Positions 39,915 through 49,706 are shown, counted from the stretch's first letter. The stretch is 64,000 bases of DNA from Modicisalibacter muralis (GCF_900102945.1 NZ_FNGI01000007.1:62001-126000), one strand, 5' to 3'. Translations and numbers: made by a program. Notes: generated by a model from the sequence alone, not told the origin.

Positions 39915-41723
39915 TCACCCGCGTGGGTAGAACGCGTCTTCCGGTAGTGCCATCAGCGGCTCGGCACCGGCTTCTATCTGACGCGCCAGCGCTTCGCTGC
40001 GGGGCAGCATGCGTGCAAGAAAGTGTCGACCCACTGCCAGTTTGGCGCGGTAGAAGCTCTCTCCCGCCGCGCCGCTAGCATCCAACCCTGCCTGTGCCGC
40101 ACGCGCCATTTTCCACCACATCCAGGCATAGGCGACGTAGCCGAACAGGTTGAGATAATCCACGGCGGCCGCGCCCAGTTCCTCGGGACTCTGCTGAGCG
40201 CGATCGAGCAGCCAGGCGGTGACCTCCTCGAGTCGTGCAAGCTCGCGCTGGCAGGCCCCATGAAAGTCTTCGAGCCCCACCGGGGCCTGGCTGCCCAGGT
40301 CCTCACGCACCACCGCCGCGAAACGCGCAACATGGGCGCCGGCGTTCTTGTAGAGCTTGCGGCCCACCAGATCCATCGCCTGAATGCCGTTGGTGCCTTC
40401 ATAGATCATGGCGATACGCGCATCGCGCACGTACTGCTCGGCGCCCCACTCCACGCAGTAGCCGTTACCGCCATAGAGCTGCTGGGCCTCCACCGTGGCA
40501 TCGAAGCCACGATCGGTAAGAAACGCCTTGGCAATTGGCGTGAGCAGTGCCACCAGCGCTTCGGCATCCGTGCGCATCTCGGCGTCGGGATGAAACTTGG
40601 CACGATCGAGCTGGCTACCCACGTAAGCCGCAAAGGCCCGCCCGCCTTCGTTCCAGGCCCGCACGTTCAAGGCCATGCGCCGCACGTCGGGGTGTACCAG
40701 GATCGGATCGGCGGGTTTATCGGGGGCGACGGCGCCCTGCGGCGCGCGACTCTGTAGGCGTTCGCGGGCGAAATCCAGCGCGCTCTGGTAGGCCACCTCG
40801 CCGAGTCCCAGGCCCTGAATGCCAATCGACAGCCGCTCGTAGTTCATCATCGTGAACATGGTAGCCAGGCCCTGGTGCGGTTCGCCGATCAGCACGCCTT
40901 GCGCCTGTTCGAAGTGCATCACGCAGGTCGCGCTGCCCTTGATGCCCATCTTGTGCTCCAGCCCACCACAGACCACGCCGTTGGCCTCGCCGAGTTCACC
41001 GCTGGCATCGACACGGCGCTTGGGCACCAGAAACAGCGAGATGCCGCGCGTTCCCGCGGGGGCATCCGGTAGCTTGGCCAGCACCAGATGGACGATGTTA
41101 TCGACCATGTCGTGCTCGCCGCCGGTGATCCAGATCTTGCTGCCGGTGATGGCATAGCCTGAGTCGCCGTCAATGGGCACCGCGCGGGTCTTGATCAAGC
41201 CCAGATCGGTGCCGCAGTGCGGCTCGGTCAGACACATGCTGCCCAGCCAATCACCGGCATACATCCTCGGCAAATAGGTGCGCTTGATGGCATCAGTTGC
41301 GTGATGATCGAGCAGCAGCGCCGCTCCCGTGTTCAAGGCCGGGTAGAGCGCGAAACTGGCGTTGGTGGCGTAGAGCATTTCCTCGAAGGCCACGGTGAGC
41401 ATCTTGGGCAGGTCTTGGCCGTCGAATTCGGGATTGCCACCCAGCCCGAACCAGCCGCCATCGGCCAGGGTGCGTAGCGCCTCCTTGAAACCCTTGGGTG
41501 TGGTCACTTTGCCCGCTGCGAAATGACAGCCTTCGGCATCGCCGCTCTGGTTGAGCGGAAACAGTTCGGCCCGAGTGACGCGCGCGCCCTCTTCCAGAAT
41601 GGCTTCGGCCAGGTCGGGCGTGACCTCGGTGGTGCCAGGCATCGATGCCCACTCCTCGCCAGCCTTGAAGACTTCGTTAAGCACGAAACGCATATCGCGC
41701 AGCGGCGCCTGGTAACTGGCCAT
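39915..41723 (-). CDS. Acyl-CoA dehydrogenase (DmdC/large C-terminal domain type)
   Basis: 602 residues. CLTEPHCGTDLGLIKTRA (about 157-174) and ITGSKIWITGGEHDM (186-200) are FAD/substrate motifs; MGIKGSATCVMHFEQAQGVLIGEP (255-278); NYERLSIGIQGLGLGEVAYQ (292-311); LYGGNGYCVEWGAEQYVRDARIAMIYEGTNGIQ (415-447) includes the catalytic Glu-type loop. The length of about 600 and the extra C-terminal domain fit DmdC/3-methylmercaptopropionyl-CoA-type and acyl-CoA dehydrogenases. It oxidises CoA thioesters in fatty or sulfonium-derived acid catabolism. Single gene. Confidence 0.9.
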   Translation of the reverse strand: MASYQAPLRDMRFVLNEVFKAGEEWASMPGTTEVTPDLAEAILEEGARVTRAELFPLNQSGDAEGCHFAAGKVTTPKGFKEALRTLADGGWFGLGGNPEFDGQDLPKMLTVAFEEMLYATNASFALYPALNTGAALLLDHHATDAIKRTYLPRMYAGDWLGSMCLTEPHCGTDLGLIKTRAVPIDGDSGYAITGSKIWITGGEHDMVDNIVHLVLAKLPDAPAGTRGISLFLVPKRRVDASGELGEANGVVCGGLEHKMGIKGSATCVMHFEQAQGVLIGEPHQGLATMFTMMNYERLSIGIQGLGLGEVAYQSALDFARERLQSRAPQGAVAPDKPADPILVHPDVRRMALNVRAWNEGGRAFAAYVGSQLDRAKFHPDAEMRTDAEALVALLTPIAKAFLTDRGFDATVEAQQLYGGNGYCVEWGAEQYVRDARIAMIYEGTNGIQAMDLVGRKLYKNAGAHVARFAAVVREDLGSQAPVGLEDFHGACQRELARLEEVTAWLLDRAQQSPEELGAAAVDYLNLFGYVAYAWMWWKMARAAQAGLDASGAAGESFYRAKLAVGRHFLARMLPRSEALARQIEAGAEPLMALPEDAFYPRG

Positions 41724-42009
41724 GAGGTGGTCTCCCGAAACGATGATTCAAACGCTTGCTTGAATATAGCCTAGCTCCGCATCTCCGTCATCATCCTTAG
41801 ACGAATGATGGCTGCATAACATGCCAAAGCCGGCTGAAACCAAGACAGCTTACCCCTTGTTTCTATGAATATGCCCCATTATCACTTGCAAATGACAAAC
41901 ATTATCATTATCTTCTGCGCGTTTGCCGATATTACAAGAATTCATCGGTACGTCTTCAAAGCGACCAATTCGAGTTTTTTACGGATCTGCACAAGGGAAA
42001 TTTCTTTTC
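41724..42009. other. Intergenic region with Fur box
   Basis: 286 bases between the acyl-CoA dehydrogenase start and the TonB receptor start, divergent. It holds the Fur box at 41894-41912 and presumably promoters for both. Confidence 0.6.
41894..41912. promoter_or_regulatory. Fur box upstream of the TonB receptor
   Basis: GACAAACATTATCATTATC; its complement GATAATGATAATGTTTGTC matches GATAATGATAATCATTATC at 16 of 19 positions. It would repress the receptor under iron excess. Confidence 0.85.
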
Positions 42010-44169
42010 ATGCCACATCATAAAAAACGCCACACAGCTTGGATGCTCCCCGCCGTCCTCTGCACGACCCTGCCTACGGTCACGCTGGCCCAAACCACCT
42101 CTTCCACCGGTTACCAGGCCGCCGACAACGAACTGTCACCGATGGTCGTGACTGCCACCCGCAACAAGAGTCTTGTCGGTGAGACGTCCCAGAGGGTGAC
42201 CATCATCACCCGCGAGCAGATCGAACAACAGTTGGCCATCACCAGCGACCCCGGTCAGGTGCTCAGCAATCTAATCCCCTCCTATTCGCCCAGCCGTCAA
42301 AAGCTCAATAATAGCGGCGAGACCCTCCGCGGTCGCTCGCCGCTGTTCCTGGTGGACGGGGTGCCCCAGACCAACTCGCTGCGCGACGGCGGAAGGGACA
42401 GCTATACCATCGATCTCTCCATGGTCGAGCGCATCGAGGTGATTCACGGCGCCAGCGCCGAGCATGGCCTGGGAGCCACCGGCGGAATAATCAATTATGT
42501 GACCAAGAGCGCCGAGAGCGGCACGGTGAACCAACATGCTGGAGTCAGCCTGACCAGCGGAGACGACTTCGAATCCGAGGGCTTCGGTCACGAACTGGAT
42601 TACAGCATCAGCGGCCAGAGCGGCGACTGGGATTACTTGGCCGCCGTCAGCCGCCAGAAGCGCGGGGTATACTTCGACGGCAACGACGAAATCGTTGGCA
42701 TGGCCTACCATGGTGAAATACAGAACTCCACTAACTACGATCTCTTCGGCAAGCTCGGCTACTGGATCGACGACAATCAGAATATCGAGTTCTCCCTCAA
42801 TCATTTCTACCTCGAAGTTGACGACGACTACGTGCCGGTGCCCGGCGATCGTGCCGCCGGCGTCCCGACCACGGCGCGTAAGGGCGACCCGGAGGGCGAG
42901 ACGAGCTACAACGAGGTCACCATGGCACAGCTTTCCTACTCTCATGCCGACTGGTTCGGCAACGAAGTGAACATGCAGGTTTACCGCCAACGTTTTCGTG
43001 CCCAATTCGGCACTACCTCCCTCGGTTCCTTCCCCTATCCAGACGGCGCGGGCAATACCCTCTACGATCAGACCCGCAACGAGTCCGACAAGCTGGGCGG
43101 CAAGTTCACCCTGAGTCGTGACGGGCTGCTGAATGACCGCCTGACACTGACCACCGGCCTCGACGTGCTGCAGAACGAGACCAGCCAGGTGCTGGTGCAG
43201 ACCGACCGCGCCTACGTGCCGGAGACGCAGTTCCGCAACTACGCCGTCTTCCTGCAGGGCGACTATGACCTGACCGACTCGCTGAGCCTGCATACCGGCG
43301 TGCGCCAGGAATATGCCGAGCTCGATGTTGACAACTTCTCGACCATCGACCGCAGCAACGTCACTCAAGACAACGTCAGTGTCGACGGCGGCTCTCCCGA
43401 CTTCGAAGAGACCCTGTTCAACGCCGGCCTGGTCTATCAGGTGACCGACTGGGCCCAGCTCTACGCCAACTACTCGGAGGGCTTCGGCATGCCGGACGTG
43501 GGCCGAGTACTGCGCGGCGTCGGCACCCCCGGCCAAGACGTCGACACCCTGATCGACCTCTCCCCTATCGTCACCGACAACCGCGAGATTGGCGCGCGCT
43601 TCGACTGGGGACGCTATGGCCTCGAGCTGAGCTACTACGAGTCGAATTCCGACCTCGGCCAGCGAATCGAGCCCGATGCCCAAGGCGTCTACCGGGTCGA
43701 ACGGGAAAAGACCGAGATCCAGGGCTACGAGATCACCGGCGAGGCCCAAGTGAGCGATGCCCACCAGCTGCGACTCACCTACACCCACGCCGAGGGCGAG
43801 TCCGATAGCGACGGCGACGGCAGCGTGGACACCAAGCTGACGGGCCGAGACATCGCCCCGGATACGCTCAAGCTGGCCTGGAGCGCCGCCTGGACCGAGA
43901 AACTGTCCACGCACCTGCAGTACAGCCGCTACTTCGACCGCAGCTTCGACGACCCCGATCTGGAGTTCGGCGGCTACGGCCTGATTGACGCCTCGCTGGC
44001 CTATCGCTTACCCGTCGGCCGTGCCACCTTCGGCATCGAGAACCTCACCGACGAGGATTATTTCACCTACTACTCACAATCGTTCCCCCAGTCGGCCGCA
44101 CTTGAAGACGACCTGTACTTCAAGGGCCGAGGACGCACTTTCAAGGTCGGCTATCAGGTCGACTTCTAA
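42010..44169 (+). CDS. TonB-dependent siderophore receptor
   Basis: 719 residues from MPHHKKRHTAWML (42010), signal peptide with cleavage after TLAQ near residue 28, then a TonB box-like MVVTATR at about 45-51. Plug domain with GQVLSNLIPSYSPSRQ, LRGRSPLFLVDGVPQTNS and MVERIEVIHGASAEHGLGATGGIINYVTK; a 22-strand barrel up to the terminal aromatic residue (YQVDF). It imports a ferric siderophore across the outer membrane. It heads the locus and would be the receptor for the carboxylate siderophore made by the NIS genes. Fur box upstream, terminator downstream. Confidence 0.95.
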   Translation: MPHHKKRHTAWMLPAVLCTTLPTVTLAQTTSSTGYQAADNELSPMVVTATRNKSLVGETSQRVTIITREQIEQQLAITSDPGQVLSNLIPSYSPSRQKLNNSGETLRGRSPLFLVDGVPQTNSLRDGGRDSYTIDLSMVERIEVIHGASAEHGLGATGGIINYVTKSAESGTVNQHAGVSLTSGDDFESEGFGHELDYSISGQSGDWDYLAAVSRQKRGVYFDGNDEIVGMAYHGEIQNSTNYDLFGKLGYWIDDNQNIEFSLNHFYLEVDDDYVPVPGDRAAGVPTTARKGDPEGETSYNEVTMAQLSYSHADWFGNEVNMQVYRQRFRAQFGTTSLGSFPYPDGAGNTLYDQTRNESDKLGGKFTLSRDGLLNDRLTLTTGLDVLQNETSQVLVQTDRAYVPETQFRNYAVFLQGDYDLTDSLSLHTGVRQEYAELDVDNFSTIDRSNVTQDNVSVDGGSPDFEETLFNAGLVYQVTDWAQLYANYSEGFGMPDVGRVLRGVGTPGQDVDTLIDLSPIVTDNREIGARFDWGRYGLELSYYESNSDLGQRIEPDAQGVYRVEREKTEIQGYEITGEAQVSDAHQLRLTYTHAEGESDSDGDGSVDTKLTGRDIAPDTLKLAWSAAWTEKLSTHLQYSRYFDRSFDDPDLEFGGYGLIDASLAYRLPVGRATFGIENLTDEDYFTYYSQSFPQSAALEDDLYFKGRGRTFKVGYQVDF

Positions 44170-44200
44170 GGCGAAACGTTCGATCGATCAGGCTTGTTGA

Positions 44201-44226
44201 GCGGCGCCCCAGGGCGCCGCTTTTTT
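44201..44226 (+). terminator. Terminator after TonB receptor
   Basis: GCGGCGCCC, loop CAG, GGCGCCGC, followed by TTTTTT. A strong hairpin that makes the receptor its own transcription unit. Confidence 0.88.
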
Positions 44227-44249
44227 AGCTCATCGCAGCCCCAGTAATT

Positions 44250-44268
44250 GATAACGATTTGCATTAAC
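44250..44268. promoter_or_regulatory. Fur box upstream of the exporter-importer operon
   Basis: GATAACGATTTGCATTAAC matches the 19-base Fur consensus at 14 positions; lies 95 bases before the MFS exporter start. Expected to control the plus-strand operon of exporter and ABC importer. Confidence 0.65.
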
Positions 44269-44362
44269 TTTTGCATCATGTCACCATCCTGCCCCCCATG
44301 ACGCATTTCACAGTGGCGTTATGCCAGGCAAACGCCCCCTGTGCCCTACGACGTGAGTATCC

Positions 44363-45832
44363 ATGCCGAATGCTTCCGCGCATGGCGGAAAGGTGCTGAC
44401 CAGTGTGCTGCTGGGCACCTTTACCGTCAGCCTCAATAACAGCGCCCTGAACCTTGCCGTGGCCGAACTGATGGTGGTCTTCGATGCCGACGCCACGGAT
44501 GTCAGTTGGGTGGTGACGCTGTTCATGATCACCATGGGCATGACCATGCCACTGACCGGTTACCTGGCCGACCGCTTTGGACGCAAGCGAATCTATCTGC
44601 TGGGCCTGTGGGGGTTTCTGGCGAGCTCCGCGCTCGGCGCCATGGCCCAGAGTCTCGCCGGCATCATCCTTGCGCGTGGGCTGCAGGGCGTTGCGGCGGG
44701 GCTGATGATCCCTCTGTCCCTGTCGCTGATTTTCTCTGCCTATCCCAGCGACCAGCGAGGCCGTGCCAGCGGAACCTGGGGCTTCGCCGTGATGATCGCG
44801 CCGGCCATTGGCCCGAGTGTCGGCGGGCTGTTGCTCGAGATCAGCCACTGGCGGGCGCTGTTTCTGATGAACATGCCGTTTGCGCTGCTGGGGCTGCTGT
44901 GTGGCTATCGCTATCTCTCGGCAGAACCTTCCAGTCGCCGTCGTCAGTTCGATCTGCCCGGCTTTGCGTTGATCACCCTGGGCATGGGCGCGGTGCTGTT
45001 CTCTCTCAGCCGAGCAGAAACGCTGGCGGATCTCCTGCGCTTTCAGGCCTTACTCCCGCTCACGGGCGGTCTCCTGGCGCTTGTGTTCTTCGTGCGCGTC
45101 GAGCGACGCGCACAAACGCCCTTACTCGATCTGTCGCTGTTTTCCCATCGGGGGTATCGCCTCAGCGTCATCCTGGCCTGCCTGCAGTCGATCATCCTGT
45201 TTGGCTGTATTCTGCTGGTACCGCTATGGATGCAAAATGCGTTAGGATTCAGCCCGTTGACCACGGGTCTGGTGTTTCTGGCCACCGCCCTCGCCGCCGC
45301 CTCGTGCTCGCCTGTCGCGGGACGGCTGATCGACCGTTACCCGCCACAGTGGTGTATCGGTGCCGGGCTGATGGTCACCATGGCCAGCCTGTTGGGGCTC
45401 GGCACCCTGACGGAGGCCACGCCGGTGTGGATGATCGGGGCCTGGATGGGTCTGCGCGGCATCGGCCTCGGCTGCGCCTATCTGCCTGCCACCACCATGG
45501 GCATGAAGGACCTTCCCGAGCAGAGCGTCGCCCAGGCCTCGGCCATGAACAACATGGCGAGGCGCCTGGTATCCTCGCTCGGCATCGTCGCACTCTCCAT
45601 CTACTATGACATGGTCGTGAATGCCGCACTGCATCGAGGGATTCCCTATACTGAGGCGAGCGCCGCCGCCCTTCACCATGCCTTCCTGGCACTGGCGGCG
45701 ATCGCCGTGTTCTGCCTGCCGCTGGCATGGCGGCTGGGCCAAGCCGTGACACGGCAGCGTCCCACGCCGCCAAGCGATGCTACATCGCTCGAGCCCCCTT
45801 TGAAGATAGCATCCGCCAGGAGGCTGGAATGA
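44363..45832 (+). CDS. MFS exporter (14-TM, DHA2), probable siderophore efflux, YhcA-like
   Basis: 489 residues with fourteen helices. Motif A GYLADRFGRKRIYL after TM2, motif C AVMIAPAIGPSVGGLLLE in TM5 and motif D1-like FTVSLNNSALNLAVAELM at the N-terminus show the EmrB/QacA group. In the Dickeya achromobactin locus the exporter gene yhcA is of this type. It is the first gene of the plus-strand operon and overlaps the substrate-binding gene by ATGA. Confidence 0.88.
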   Translation: MPNASAHGGKVLTSVLLGTFTVSLNNSALNLAVAELMVVFDADATDVSWVVTLFMITMGMTMPLTGYLADRFGRKRIYLLGLWGFLASSALGAMAQSLAGIILARGLQGVAAGLMIPLSLSLIFSAYPSDQRGRASGTWGFAVMIAPAIGPSVGGLLLEISHWRALFLMNMPFALLGLLCGYRYLSAEPSSRRRQFDLPGFALITLGMGAVLFSLSRAETLADLLRFQALLPLTGGLLALVFFVRVERRAQTPLLDLSLFSHRGYRLSVILACLQSIILFGCILLVPLWMQNALGFSPLTTGLVFLATALAAASCSPVAGRLIDRYPPQWCIGAGLMVTMASLLGLGTLTEATPVWMIGAWMGLRGIGLGCAYLPATTMGMKDLPEQSVAQASAMNNMARRLVSSLGIVALSIYYDMVVNAALHRGIPYTEASAAALHHAFLALAAIAVFCLPLAWRLGQAVTRQRPTPPSDATSLEPPLKIASARRLE

Positions 45833-46926
45833 AGACTCATGCCCAGGCCCGACGCCTGTGGCTGGCGCTGCTGGTGTCTTTCATGCCGGTGGCGTCCACC
45901 GCTGCCCTCGTCGCGAACGCCCCTCAAGGCGGGCGCATCGTCGCCAATGCGTTCGGCGACACGCATATTCCCGCCACACCGCAGCGGGTCGTCACTCTCT
46001 ACCAGGGCGCGACGGACAGCGCGGTGGCGCTCGGCATCATGCCGGTCGGCGTCGTCGACTCCTGGCTGGAAAAGCCCATGTATCGCTACCTGCGTGACGC
46101 GCTCGCCGACGTCGAGCACGTCGGCCTGGAAACCCAGCCCAACCTGGAGAAGGTGGCCTGGCTGGACCCGGACCTGATCGTTGCCACGCGTTTTCGTCAT
46201 GAGCGGATCAGGCCGCTGCTGGAGATGATCGCGCCGACGGTCGCCACCGGCAGCGTCTTCGACTTCAAGGCTACCCTGGCGCTGATGGCCGAGGCCACGG
46301 GCCGAGAGTCTCGCGCCCGAGCGTTAATGCAGGACTGGAACGACCGCGTGGCGGACTTTCGCCGGCAAATTGCCGACAAGCTGGGCGACGGCTGGCCGCA
46401 GAAGGCCGCCGTGATCCGCTTCAAGAGCGATCATGTCCGCATCTATTCCACGGGATTCGCCGGCTCCATCCTGAACGAGCTGGGGTTCGAACAGCCGGAT
46501 TCCGTGCAGGACCAAGGCTGGGGCATGAAGCTGACCAGCGAAGAAAACATTCCGGTCATGAATGCCGATGTGATCTTCGTGATCCTGGAGCCGGACGACC
46601 CCGCCATCACCCGGAACTACCGGCACTGGCGCTCTCATCCCCTCTGGCAGCGATTGGACGCTGTGAGGAACGAGCGTGTCTTCGAAGTGGATGCGGTGAA
46701 CTGGATCATGGGCGGCGGCATCCTGGCCGCCAATGCCATGCTGGATGATCTCTACACCCATTACAGCCTCGACGACCCCTACCGAGAGCATGCGACGCCT
46801 GCGCTGGAGATGCCGGCCGAAACAACGGCTTCATTGCCGGCGGCGTCTACCACTTCTACCCCTTCCTGCGCCGGTGAGGTGTCCCGGGTATCCCACGCTC
46901 GAGACGAGGAGCCAGCCGCATGCTGA
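45829..46926 (+). CDS. ABC ferric siderophore substrate-binding protein (FecB/CbrA-like)
   Basis: 365 residues from MKTHAQARRLWLAL (45829). Signal peptide (LWLALLVSFMPVASTAALVAN), then helical-backbone substrate-binding features: VVTLYQGATDSAVALGIMPVGVV, NLEKVAWLDPDLIVATRF, and VIFVILEPDDPAITRNYRHW. Thr/Ser/Pro-rich C-terminal tail is unusual. It delivers the ferric siderophore to the permease. Homologue of CbrA (achromobactin) by position. Confidence 0.88.
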   Translation: MKTHAQARRLWLALLVSFMPVASTAALVANAPQGGRIVANAFGDTHIPATPQRVVTLYQGATDSAVALGIMPVGVVDSWLEKPMYRYLRDALADVEHVGLETQPNLEKVAWLDPDLIVATRFRHERIRPLLEMIAPTVATGSVFDFKATLALMAEATGRESRARALMQDWNDRVADFRRQIADKLGDGWPQKAAVIRFKSDHVRIYSTGFAGSILNELGFEQPDSVQDQGWGMKLTSEENIPVMNADVIFVILEPDDPAITRNYRHWRSHPLWQRLDAVRNERVFEVDAVNWIMGGGILAANAMLDDLYTHYSLDDPYREHATPALEMPAETTASLPAASTTSTPSCAGEVSRVSHARDEEPAAC

Positions 46927-47918
46927 GTGGCCGTCTTGCACGGGTCCTGGGACTGCTGCTCGGCGCGATGCTGGTCGCGGCGGCCTTCGTGGCGAGTGTC
47001 ATGCTGGGCACCACGGATATCGCCCCGCCGACCTTCGCCCAGGCGCTGTTGCACTACGATCCCGCCCGGGTCGCGCATATCATCATTCGCACGGAGCGCC
47101 TGCCACGCGCTGTCATCGCCGCGCTGGTCGGCGCGAGCCTGGCCATCGCCGGCGCCCTGATGCAGACCATGACCCGCAACCCCCTCGCCTCGCCGAGCAT
47201 CCTGGGAATCAACGCGGGGGCCATGTTCTTCGTGGTGATCGCGGTATCGCTGCTGCCCCTCCATACACCGGCCGAATATGTCTGGGCGGCGCTGTTGGGG
47301 GCCTTGGTCGCGGCCTGTCTGGTGGTAGTGCTGAGTCGCGGTCGCCAGGGGGAGTTGTCGCCGCTGCGGGTCGTCCTGGCGGGGGTGGCCATCACCGCCA
47401 TGTTCGTCTCGTTCAGCCAGGGCCTGCTGATTATCGACCGGCAGAGCTTCGAGAGCGTGCTCTATTGGCTGGCCGGTTCCGTGTCCGGACGGGAGCTGTC
47501 CCTGGTGGTGCCGCTGCTGCCGCTCTTCGGCGCCGCCCTGCTGCTGTGTACCCTGCTCGTCAGGCACGCCAATGCCCTGTTGCTGGGCGATGACATGGTC
47601 AAGGGCCTCGGCATGCGCGCCGGCACAATCAAGCTGTTGCTGGGCCTGGTGGTGATTCTGCTCGCCGGCAGTTCGGTCGCGCTCGCCGGCATGATCGGCT
47701 TCGTCGGCCTCATCGTGCCGCATATGGCGCGGGGAGTTTTTGGCGTCGACCACCGCTGGCTGCTGCCGGCCTGTGCCCTGCTGGGCGCAAGCCTGTTGCT
47801 ACTGGCCGATGTGGCATCGCGCCTTCTGATACCCCCCCAAGGTGTCCCGGTGGGGGTGATGACCGCGCTGATCGGCACGCCCTTCTTCATCTATCTGGCG
47901 CGCAGGAAGCAGGCCTGA
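46920..47918 (+). CDS. FecCD-family iron-siderophore permease (first)
   Basis: 332 residues with 9-10 helices. RLPRAVIAALVGASLAIAGALMQTMTRNPLASPSILGINAGA is the family signature and LAGMIGFVGLIVPHMARGVFG the ATPase contact loop. It forms the heterodimeric inner-membrane channel with the next gene. Overlaps the binding protein gene by seven bases. CbrB/CbrC-like. Confidence 0.92.
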   Translation: MLSGRLARVLGLLLGAMLVAAAFVASVMLGTTDIAPPTFAQALLHYDPARVAHIIIRTERLPRAVIAALVGASLAIAGALMQTMTRNPLASPSILGINAGAMFFVVIAVSLLPLHTPAEYVWAALLGALVAACLVVVLSRGRQGELSPLRVVLAGVAITAMFVSFSQGLLIIDRQSFESVLYWLAGSVSGRELSLVVPLLPLFGAALLLCTLLVRHANALLLGDDMVKGLGMRAGTIKLLLGLVVILLAGSSVALAGMIGFVGLIVPHMARGVFGVDHRWLLPACALLGASLLLLADVASRLLIPPQGVPVGVMTALIGTPFFIYLARRKQA

Positions 47919-47920
47919 TC

Positions 47921-48967
47921 ATGACGCACTCCACTTCCCTGACACACCCGGGCGACGCCACCGCCGATGCCCGCCAGGCTCGCTCGCTGGGCATCGCCGC
48001 CCTGCTCGTACTGGTGTTGCTGGCCAGCATGGGCCTGTCACTAAGCCTCGGCAGTTTCCCCACCCCGTTCGGGAAAGTGTGGCATACGCTGGTCACACCC
48101 CAGGACAGCGACATCGCCTTCATCGTCTGGGAGTTGCGCCTGCCGCGCATCGTGCTTGCCGTGCTAGTGGGAGCGGCGCTGGCCGTGGCCGGCGCCATCC
48201 TGCAGGGGATCGTGCGCAACCCGCTGGCCTCGCCGGACGTGATCGGCATCACCAGCGGCGCCGCCATGGCCGCCGTAATTTTCCTGGCGCTGCTCGGCAC
48301 CGGCCTGAGCATCCATTGGCTGCCGGCCGCCGCGCTGCTCGGCGCGCTGCTTTCCGCCATACTGGTGTTCTTCCTGGCCTGGAAGCATGGCATCACGCCC
48401 TCGCGCATGGTGTTGGTCGGCATCGGGCTCTCCGCCGCCATGGGCGCCGTGACCACCCTACTGATCGTGGTCAGCGACGACGCCGCCGCCATGTATGCCT
48501 ATGTGTGGCTGACCGGCAGCCTCTACGCCGCTCAGTGGCAGGACGTGTTCGGCATGCTGCCCTGGCTGCTGGCCACGGTTCCCCTGTGCCTGGTCTATGC
48601 ACGCCACATGGATGCCATGGCGCTCGGTGACTCCGTGGCTCAGGGGCTGGGCGTGAACCTATTGCGTAGCCGGCTGGTGCTGATGGCCTGCAGCGTGGCC
48701 CTGGCGGGCGCAGCCGTGGCCTTTGCCGGAGGGCTCAGCTTCGTCGGCTTGATCGCTCCGCATATCGCCGCTCGCCTGGTGGGCCGGGGCTTCGCCCGGC
48801 TGGTTCCCGCCGCCGCCTTGATTGGGGCCCTGATCGTGCTCTACGCCGATCTCCTCGGCCGAGTGGCGTTCCAACCCAAGGACTTGCCCGCCGGCATCTT
48901 CGTCTCGGGAGTAGGCGCACCCTTCTTCGTCTATCTGCTGCACCGGACCCGCGATCGTCATTATTGA
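47921..48967 (+). CDS. FecCD-family iron-siderophore permease (second)
   Basis: 348 residues. LPRIVLAVLVGAALAVAGAILQGIVRNPLASPDVIGIT and AGGLSFVGLIAPHIAARLVG match the family. A charged N-terminal extension of about 20 residues precedes the first helix. It pairs with the preceding permease (two-base gap). The ATPase is not next to it but at 58024, on the other side of the biosynthetic genes. Confidence 0.92.
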   Translation: MTHSTSLTHPGDATADARQARSLGIAALLVLVLLASMGLSLSLGSFPTPFGKVWHTLVTPQDSDIAFIVWELRLPRIVLAVLVGAALAVAGAILQGIVRNPLASPDVIGITSGAAMAAVIFLALLGTGLSIHWLPAAALLGALLSAILVFFLAWKHGITPSRMVLVGIGLSAAMGAVTTLLIVVSDDAAAMYAYVWLTGSLYAAQWQDVFGMLPWLLATVPLCLVYARHMDAMALGDSVAQGLGVNLLRSRLVLMACSVALAGAAVAFAGGLSFVGLIAPHIAARLVGRGFARLVPAAALIGALIVLYADLLGRVAFQPKDLPAGIFVSGVGAPFFVYLLHRTRDRHY

Positions 48968-49015
48968 AGCGGCCCGACCGTCATCACTCACTCCATGGCA
49001 GACCAGGGAAAGCCC

Positions 49016-49639
49016 ATGTTCCATATCGCACCCCGCCAGGACACCGTCACGGCGCAGCAACGGCAACGCTATCAATCCCTTGCCACATCCACCCTGGGGC
49101 ATTTCACCGACTTCGGCGCCATCACTTCCCTCGCGCCGATTCAACGTCCCGCCCGGCTGCTCGGCACGGCCTTGACGGTCAGGATTCCTCACGTCGACGG
49201 CAGCGTCATCCGCGAGGCGCTGAAGATGGCCTGCCCGGGCGATGTACTAGTGATCGATGTGTCCGGCGACCATCGTCGCGCCTGCTGGGGCGAGTTTCGC
49301 GCCTACGCGGCACTGCGCAAGCAACTCGCGGGCGTCGTCACCAACGGCGCCATCACCGACTGGGGCGCCCTGTCCCGGCTGAACCTGCCCACCTACGCCC
49401 GGACGACCAGCCCCCTGACCACCCGGGCGCTGGAGCTGGAAGGCGAGATCAACGTCCCGGTCGCCATCGACGGCGTCACGATCAATCCGGGCGACCTGGT
49501 GGTGGGCGACGACGACGGGCTCTTCGTCATCCCGCCGCATCGCGTCGACGCCCTGGCCGAGGCCGCCGAGGCCAAGCAGGCCCAGGAGCAGGAAAAGCGC
49601 AGGGCTCTCGAGGCCGAGTTCCCCGACTGGTTCCGCTAA
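49016..49639 (+). CDS. RraA/HMG-aldolase-like protein, catalytic Arg missing
   Basis: 207 residues if started at MFHIAPRQDT (49016), where AGGGAAAG precedes; a start at 48995 has no site. The core ALTVRIPHVDGSVIREAL, GDVLVIDVSGDHRRACWGE, VAIDGVTINPGDLVVGDDDG fits the RraA/HMG-CHA aldolase family (oxaloacetate decarboxylase side activity known in family). The usual N-G-x-x-R-D motif is NGAITD, so the catalytic Arg is Thr. It is the last gene of the importer operon, immediately before the convergent biosynthetic operon. Either non-catalytic or with altered substrate. Confidence 0.75.
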   Translation: MFHIAPRQDTVTAQQRQRYQSLATSTLGHFTDFGAITSLAPIQRPARLLGTALTVRIPHVDGSVIREALKMACPGDVLVIDVSGDHRRACWGEFRAYAALRKQLAGVVTNGAITDWGALSRLNLPTYARTTSPLTTRALELEGEINVPVAIDGVTINPGDLVVGDDDGLFVIPPHRVDALAEAAEAKQAQEQEKRRALEAEFPDWFR

Positions 49640-49672
49640 CAACGCCGCTCCGCTGAACACGCCGTCCCTATG

Positions 49673-49706
49673 AAAAACACCGCCCGACGTTCTGTTGGGC
49701 GGCGTT
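49673..49706 (-). terminator. Terminator of the NIS biosynthetic operon (and convergent gene)
   Basis: CCGCCC/GGGCGG hairpin followed by GTGTTTTTC on the minus strand, between convergent genes. It ends the 57.6-49.7 kb operon. Confidence 0.7.

Noticed and set aside
42271-43914. 547-codon minus-strand frame inside the TonB receptor gene
   Set aside because: Antisense of an unmistakable TonB receptor; composition is typical of reverse-complement GC-rich frames.
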